DNA of 64,000 nucleotides from Sipunculus nudus (lineage: Eukaryota > Annelida > Sipuncula > Golfingiida > Sipunculidae): the NCBI GenBank assembly GCA_026874595.1, contig CM049307.1:2257579-2321578 (forward strand). Reading direction: 5' to 3'. How positions within the stretch are numbered: the first letter of the stretch is position 1; each line of letters starts with the position of its first letter. The translations under genes and the position numbers were made by a program. The notes under the pieces are model-generated. The model saw only the letters and a program-made list of their open reading frames with translations, ran no database searches and was not told the origin of the DNA. Of this stretch, positions 57,149 to 64,000 are shown piece after piece.

Positions 57149-60100
57149 TCAACATTTTGTAAAATAAGTGAAGTAATACTGGTCTATTTTATCTTTCACA
57201 AGTTGCCAGAAATCCATATCAAAATAAATGGTCTCCAGGTGGAAGTCCTGAGCAGACCAAACAAAAAAGTCACACCACTCAAGACCAGTGACCGCCAGCT
57301 GGGTTTGTACCTGAGTGTAATACTCATGCTTTCTATCAAGCTGGAGAACTCCACATGTTGATTTAAGGTAACTAACCTCTAAAACTGACATTACTCGTGG
57401 ACATTTAATTTCCAGTAATCCAAAGGAAGGAGCTCTGCTGGGCATGTAAACTTTACGGTCAGGGCTGGCAGCTAACCAACATGCCCATGGACTAATAATA
57501 ATACCACATGGAAGAATGTTGACTGTGTGCTGCAGGGCCTTCACATATACTGCTGCAGCTTTGGGCTCATCTGCCAGGCCATCCCTCATCGCTTGAGTCT
57601 GAACCCTTCTGCCTGATTTTAATTGTAATGTTAATGTATCAAAATTCTTCTGTCTCCTGAACACAAGGTGAGCCTTTGAAGCTGTGATCCGGTTGGATCT
57701 CATTTGATGCCACAGACTGGTGTCACTCTGCAGTCTTGTGTCCATCTCGATACCATGAGCTTGTGTTTCAGTGACCCCTAGATCCTGCAGCATGACACTC
57801 TCTGGCTGTGTTAGAACAATATTAAAGTTGTTGATCATCCTGTTAGCAACAGGGAGCTTTGGAAAATCCACGCCATCAAGAATGTTAAAACAATACAGAG
57901 AGTTATACTGCTGTTGTGTGGCTACAGCAGAACCTTTTGGGAAGCTCCCAAATTTGGTATGCACCATTGGTGTTGACTGATAATTCCTGAGGGCTGGTAT
58001 AATCAGGTAATTTGGTGCAACCTGCTCCAGGGAATCTGCAAGAGGGGACATGTCAGGCATGCCCTCACTGATGGGATTGTACAAGGCATTGTGAACAGCA
58101 TTACCTTTACTGTCAGGTGTATCACTGCTGCATGCCTTCACACAAAGTTCCTGGACAGCAGCTCCACATATCTTTGGGCCCCTTGGTTGATGGAACTCCT
58201 GTAAGACTGAGGTTTTGGCCACATCGGACGGTACACCCCTGAGTCCTCTGGATTTGTAGTCTGCAAGCTGGTACAGGAGTGCAGCCACATGACTACACCC
58301 CTCACCTAACCCCTTTGCACATGTACAATAGGCTGCCTTGATGGTCATCCCAGGCATGTCCACAGCTAACTGAACCTGAAATCATATTAAGTTTAAATTA
58401 ACATAAATTATGATTTTTCTTTACACAAATACAAGCTTCTAATTACAAGTACTTCCACTGTACTCCCACCACTCTACAAGAACAAGGCTACCGTGGGTCT
58501 TTCCGCTCAGCTGAAACTGATCATGAGAATATTTTCATAAATACCTACTTTATTGAAATACAGCAAAACGAATTTTTTTGTGATAATTATTTGAGAAATG
58601 TACACAATACACATATCTGGAGTTAAAAAGCCTGTGTACTTTTATTGGCACAATGTTAGATGCAGGAGCTTCCAATAATTACATATTTGTCTTTAAGTTA
58701 AATCAAAAGAGATATCATAGTTGATTGAAAATGAACAATAGTAGTGTTTATTTTAAACTCATTTGCAGAGAGGGTATCTCTCATACAGTTGAATGTGGCA
58801 TCATGGAATCAAGTTTATCTTTAAGATGTTTGGATAAAAACAAAACATAAACCTTTACATTAGAACATTAATGATGTTCATTGTACTGTGTGTATGTGAG
58901 GGGAGGGTTGGTCAGATTTTTATAAATCTTCACTCTCTCTGTCTCAGCAGTGGACTTTGCCCATTAGTCTATACTGTACTTAATGGCATTAGAACAGATC
59001 AGTCTGAACCATTCAGAGCAAAAACTAACTCAACTTGAAAAGCCTTTTAGAGCAAACACTGACACAACATCTTCATAAATATTTGAGAATTAAAGATTGG
59101 GAAATGGGAAACATGCAGGTTCCACCTGACTAACAAACATTTTGTCAAGATTCATTCCCTGAGTTGGATTTCACTTGAGTGGTCATCCCACTACCTTACT
59201 TATGTAACAGGTTAACTACACTGTGGTCACTTAATTGGAAGTAGCCTCTGGCTCAGACCACACTATTACAAGTACAGGCCAGCCCAGACTTTAATTTAAA
59301 ACTTTTACTTTGTTTCCCTTTCCTAAGTCAGATTTTTTACATGTACACTATATATGTCCAAAATATCTAATAGCAAATCATACCTTAACATCATGAGGTA
59401 CTGCATTCTTCTTTTGTGACCGGTAACACTTTGCCTTCACAATGACTACATCATCTGCTTTGTTTACTGAAACATAAATAAAATGACACTGAAATGTCAC
59501 CAAGTGTTCATCTTGGTGTGTTTGCAGTTTAGTACTTTTATAAATATTTAACAATTCTGATTAAATACTTTTCATTAAAAATTAATTAATAAGCATTCTT
59601 TCACTTGCCATGTCATACATGTATGCTAATATTTAATTTTTACAAAATACAATAGATTTAATGCAAAAAAATATGAAATTTGCACATTTTTTTTTTTCAT
59701 TTTATTCTTTTTAAGTGTATCTTCTTTTAAAATGATTAGATAATATAATCTTATAAATATCAATTATATATTCATTTAAAAAATAATCATGATTGATATA
59801 CATATTAATATATATTCTTTATTTATAAATGCATACATGGAACATAGGCACTATATTGTAAGAACTTACTCCGGTATATATTATCCATACTACGTTGTTT
59901 TAATATACAATTATTCAGTGTTCAAATGACACTTTATTGGCATGATAAATGATTTAGGGCTGACCGACGAATAAGCAAGGCCTGCTGCTTAATTACAGTT
60001 CATCCTGCAAGTTCAAACGTTAGACAAGTTGCTTGCAATAATAAATCAGCTGACTGTGTTTACCTAGTCGTGATCAGTGATTGGTGGGTCACTGAGGTCA

Positions 60101-60969
60101 AGGCCGTAAGGGCCAAGTCGTTATAATAATACAACATAAATCTGAATGTGCGTTTATATAGTGTGAATTTGCAGTTTTAATCAAATTACAATCATAACTC
60201 ACAAGTTGATAAGTACTGAAGATGTCAACTTATATTTCCGATGTTTTCCTCGAGAAAACTAGGTAATAAATCAGCTGGCTTTGTTTATATTGACAACCAT
60301 GGTCCATGCTGATTGGGCGAGCTATCGCTCCGCCTACTACATCGTGCAAGTGTGATCGTTTAACATCTTATGTTCTAAATATGAATTCTGATTTGAACGA
60401 AAAATGTTAACAAAATGTTCCCGTCTCTATATGGTCCCATTTGGGTTTCATTTCTTAAAAACACATCATTTAAACAAGTTTGTCATCGAGATCGGCAAGG
60501 TGAACCCGTGTATATACCCTGTTCAATGGGCGCGCACATCGTCATATCGTGTATCCTGACTTCGTTGACAGATAATAATTGACAGGGGCGACTCTTCCAG
60601 TTTTCAGATTTATCAATGTGAGCATTACTTATTAAAACAATTTTTTAATATTAATTAATATTATTAAAGTATATTTTTTTTATACTTACGCGTCATGTTG
60701 TGTATGTATTTCTCGTGAAAGTACTTGTAGCCTTTGTTTACATGGCTCTCTCCAGAAGAGTGACACTTAGACTTGACAAAGGCTGAAGCAGTCCCCATGT
60801 CGAAATCTTCAGGGATGACACCGAGGTCCCGAGACTGGTATGGATGCTGTGGCCTTCCATTCCTGTCTGCATTCTCACTGACAACAACCTGGTTTGCCAT
60901 TCCTTTGATGTCAGTGTACACGCATGCGAGCCTTGTGGCAAACTCGGCCGAGCGTAAACACGTGTTCAT
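57149..60969 (-). CDS. SWIM zinc finger / YqaJ-type exonuclease (ISL2EU second protein), three exons
   Basis: Minus-strand exons 60969-60690, 59466-59384 and 58375-57149, total 1590 nt, 529 aa. The donor after ACGC is GTAAGT, the second is GTATGA; acceptors are TTTCAG in both cases. Phases join without a break (…HNMTR / LNKADDVVIVKAKCYRSQKK / VQLAVDMPGM…). Residues 1-120: unnamed N-terminal region (NKGYKYFHEKYIHNM). SWIM finger at 136-150: C138-T-C140 … C148-S-H150. YqaJ/lambda-exonuclease-like domain at ~343-501: WHQMRSNRITASK, E391 in GLADEP, D427 in ASPDRK, E443-x-K445 in LLEIK, YYTQVQTQL and CDFFVW, so the D…ExK nuclease site is complete. It probably resects or processes DNA ends during or after transposition; that role is inference. 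Open throughout. A foldback insertion ends 11 bp upstream of this ATG, so its promoter may be disrupted. Confidence 0.88.
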
Positions 60970-60980
60970 GTGTTGTTGTA

Positions 60981-63191
60981 GGCAATAAATAAAACTCGGA
61001 AGTCGGAAGTCGGAAGCCTTCGGAAGTCGGAAGCCGTTTTATTTTTTAGTATAATTTTAAAAATAACGAACAAATCGACAAGTTTTTGTATTAAAACGGA
61101 AGATATAGACACCCTTTTTTATACAAGAAAGTTTCAAAGATATATATTAACATATATGAAAATTAAAGCATAATTAATGCGTCGGAAGCCTCTCGGAAGT
61201 CATCCTGAAGTGACAGATGATGCTCAAAATGCATAAAACTCGGAAGTCAACCCACAGTATACCAACCGACAACGACACAAAAAGGGTCTTGCATCAACCC
61301 AAATATTAATTTAGGTAATATTTATATATGTATTTGAATAAAATCAAAATGTATATAAATAACAAAATAATATATAAATTGATATTGAAATGTAAAACAT
61401 GAATATAAAATACTATAATAATAAATAAAAAAAACCCAGTATAATACAAAACAGATTTGTTTTGGTATTCTCTATTTTTTTCATTGAACAAATACATACA
61501 TGATGCAAAATATAATTACATAATAACAAGTATACTAAAATGTATACACAATGTGTTAAATAACAAATATATATAATTGATAAATAACAGATATAATTAT
61601 ATATTCATTCAACAGCGATATAATTTGATATTAAATTATATTATATGATAAAATATCATATATTATAAAAGTACAATATAATCAATATTCCTAAATTAAG
61701 AAAGACAAAGTTATATAAGTCAATATAAATTAATATATGAAATTATTAAATTGTATATAATATGAGTATTTATATATCCATTCATTTATGTGATAATTTA
61801 TCACCTCCACCTAGCGAGTTATTCTAACAAATAAAATGGATAACAGATGGCAGAAAAGATTTTAGGTGGCGATTCCTCCTATTAGTTTGTAATTGATTAC
61901 AATCTATGTAATATTTCATTACGTTACCTTAAAGGCACACGCGTTTCCTTGTTCTTATTGCCTGATCTTTAGTTAGCATAAACATTTTATGAAGCTGTTC
62001 TTAAAATGTTTCCAAAACAGAATGTGGCTTTAAAGTGTAAAATTAAAAAAATGTTCTATGGAATCATATAATAATGTTATATCCTTCCTACATAAATTAT
62101 TTTGATTAAGCTAAAATTAAAATATAAAGATACTATATCAAGATATATCAATGTTTTTGCAACATCACATGCCTTTTTTTTTAATCTTTCACAGTTATAT
62201 GTAGTTTTACATATTTTTTAATTTTCGAAATATTTTGGAAGTGTTTTTATAATGTTTTATGCAAATTGTCTGTGCAATGTTCTAAAAATGTTTCCTGATA
62301 CGTTGGGTGATCAGTATTCAGCAAGCCTTGGAGAGTTATATGCGTTCCATATAAAGCATCCTAATGCATGGATAAAATTTAGTTTCATTTATATTGTATA
62401 TAGCACCCTAATGGATAAAATAAATTAGTTTTATTATTACAAAACTGAATGGACTTTTCTTACGGTTTTACCAGTTCCTGCAAGGATGCGACAGTTTGAT
62501 ACTATTTTACATTAATATAAAAATGTATGTATTTTATCAAATATTTGAATAGTCTTATATATGTAAAATAATTATAATACAAATAAATGTTGTTTAAGTT
62601 ATACTTAATTTTTTTATATGATATAATATTCTATTCTAAAAGCATTATTACACCATTTTGATAAAATTACGAAATTTAAAATGCTTTTACATTTTTATTT
62701 ATAAAAAATAACATTCCATATTAAAATATTACGTCACGATATGATATATAATGTATTACATTTGAATGTATATCTCAACATTTATTTTTTTATATATTTT
62801 ATATATCATTATGTTTAATTATATACATTATGATTTTATTCAAATACATAAATATCACTTTAATCAAAATCTGGAATTGTGCAAGACTTTTTCTGCGTCA
62901 TTGTCGGTTGGTGCTATGGTCTTGACTTCCGAGTTTTATGCATTTTGAGCATCATCTGACACCTCAGGATGACTTCCGAGAGGCTTCCGACGCATTAAAA
63001 ATGCTTTAATTTTCATATATGGGAATATACGTTTGTGCAACTTCCTGGTTTTGCAAAGGGGGTCTATATCTTACATTTTAACACGAAAAAGTGTTGGTAT
63101 GATCGTTATTTTAAACATTATAGTACAAATTAAAACGGCTTCCGACTTCCGAAGGCTTCCGACTTCCGACTTCCGAGTTTTATTTATTGCC
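60981..63191. mobile_element. 2.2 kb foldback element with perfect 9 bp target duplication
   Basis: GTTGTTGTA at 60972-60980 and again at 63192-63200 directly flank the ends. The ends are ggcaataaataaaactcgg and its exact complement. Arms of about 390-400 bp pair 60981-61375 with 62800-63191, including strings of 'cggaagt' and 'ccttcgg' motifs and 'atgcgtcggaagcctctcgg'. The 1.4 kb interior is extremely AT-rich and non-coding. Long arms and a 9 bp duplication suggest a Mutator-like non-autonomous element (inference). Arm identity is lower internally but the terminal ~60 bp match perfectly. Confidence 0.85.
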
Positions 63192-63212
63192 GTTGTTGTA
63201 CGTCACTAGAAA

Positions 63213-63239
63213 GTGCCTCGCTTAGCCTCGCTTTCATTT
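63213..63239 (-). repeat. right terminal inverted repeat of the ISL2EU-type element
   Basis: Complement reads aaatgaaagcgaggctaagc continuing gaggcac. It is now separated from the nuclease gene by the nested foldback; before the insertion the distance to that gene's ATG was about 30 bp. Confidence 0.75.
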
Positions 63240-64000
63240 ATGTAAACAGAAAGCACGTGGCTAATTAAGAATGGTCTATGTTTGTGTTATCATTTGAAAG
63301 GGCAGAAAAAGAGCTAGCCAACGATATAACATTCGAAACTATCTTCCCAGGAAAAGTTATTAAAATCGAGAAAAAAAGGCTCATTGTAAGCTCATAACGG
63401 TCAAAAAAGTGTGAATGTTTGTATGATTCGTTGTCATGAACCCCCCACATCTATATATCAAATTAAAATGCATTTTTTGCTGATTCCAATGATATTCGAA
63501 ACTAATTCGCTAGTCCGCAGGCGTGAATTCTCCGTGCGATCAAAGTTGTGAACCCCACATGGCGTGACGTCGGCAAAATGGCTGCGCCCATGGCGAGTAT
63601 GTCAACAGTGGACCTGCTGCTTTCCAGTTGCATTTATGTATAATAAAGGGTAAGAAACTCCCTAATTTAGCCCACATTTGATATCTATTCATATAAATTG
63701 ATGAAAAAATGTAAAAATAATTAGTAATACATGTATATTAATGAGATTATTTGACGACTGAAGTTGTATTTATTTGGTGTAATTCCGTTGTCATAACTGA
63801 TGAGGTCACACGATATTTAAGCTGTGATTGTATCTCTATTTTTATTAAATCATACATATTTTCCCAAGAATTCGTTCACATGTTCTGAAAAAAATAGTTA
63901 TTTTTTATGGGAACTTGGAATCTAATATTTCCCGAGATCATTGTAATTTTTTTATGTACACGATCGTGAGCGATAATACCAGTTTTTACCGCAAACTTCT
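63240..64000. other. flank; possible plus-strand promoter/first exon with YY1-like start
   Basis: Mostly AT-rich, no long coding frame. Around 63575-63600 the sequence cggcAAAATGGCTGCGCCC matches the YY1-type AAnATGGCNGC motif often found at mammalian-style promoter starts, with an ATG in strong context. The frame stops after 22 codons (TAA at about 63642), and a donor-like GGTAAGAAA follows at about 63649. It could be a first exon with an upstream ORF of a gene continuing beyond the window. Weak evidence. Confidence 0.25.

Larger units (their letters stand above)
52631..63239. mobile_element. ISL2EU-type two-gene DNA transposon, interrupted by a nested foldback
   Basis: Inverted ends: 'aaattcaaagcgaggctaag' onward from 52631, and the complement of 'aaatgaaagcgaggctaagc' ending at 63239, about 27 bases with one indel and few mismatches. 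The dinucleotide AT lies immediately outside both ends (52629-52630, 63240-63241), a possible 2 bp target duplication. Between them are two convergent spliced genes, a THAP-DDE transposase (plus) and a SWIM-YqaJ nuclease (minus), each starting within about 60 bases of its terminal repeat once the nested element is removed. This gene pair is the published signature of ISL2EU elements in eukaryotes, as I recall it. Total 10.6 kb; about 8.4 kb without the insertion. Confidence 0.82.

Overview
The window is AT-rich invertebrate nuclear DNA, most likely from a marine lophotrochozoan such as a mollusc; that placement is inferred from repeat types, not from a marker gene. There is no operon-like gene packing. 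Coding sequence lies in spliced genes with GT/AG introns or in decayed transposons. I recognise no conserved host gene with certainty, and most of the window is layered mobile DNA.

Layout. 1-2.2 kb: non-coding DNA, an (AATC)n tract, and the first copy (A) of a ~1 kb repeat. 2.6-7.1 kb: a decayed L1/Tx1-like LINE with ORF1, endonuclease and reverse transcriptase. 7.1-10.3 kb: the second copy (B) of the repeat, running into a foldback element whose right arm is split by two smaller nested elements. 10.6-15.1 kb: direct repeats, a graded 240-280 bp tandem array, and a third copy of a small hairpin element. 16.7-17.9 kb: short tandem repeats and a GTACTC-rich terminus resembling a hAT end. 18.3-23.5 kb, minus strand: a decayed Ty3/gypsy retrotransposon with a candidate primer-binding site and 5' LTR. 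23.9-30.3 kb: a 6.4 kb inverted-repeat element whose arms are built of tandem units. 30.9-40.3 kb: a near-perfect head-to-tail duplication of a 4.68 kb unit carrying a broken copy of a multi-copy invertebrate protein family. 40.5-44.2 kb: another foldback element. 44.9-50.4 kb: copies of short interspersed repeats. 50.8-52.2 kb, minus strand: two candidate 3'-terminal exons of unrecognised genes.

The best-preserved system is at 52,631-63,239. It is an apparently intact two-gene DNA transposon of the ISL2EU type, with ~27 bp terminal inverted repeats. A spliced plus-strand gene (three exons, 499 aa) encodes a THAP zinc finger, a coiled coil, a helix-turn-helix and a DDE transposase. A convergent spliced minus-strand gene (three exons, 529 aa) encodes a SWIM zinc finger and a YqaJ-type exonuclease. 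All splice phases agree and every expected catalytic residue is visible. A 2.2 kb foldback element with a perfect 9 bp target duplication has inserted 11 bp upstream of the nuclease start codon, separating the gene from its terminal repeat.

All boundaries, splice sites and repeat alignments were read by eye. Family names are recognised from motifs and have not been checked by database search.
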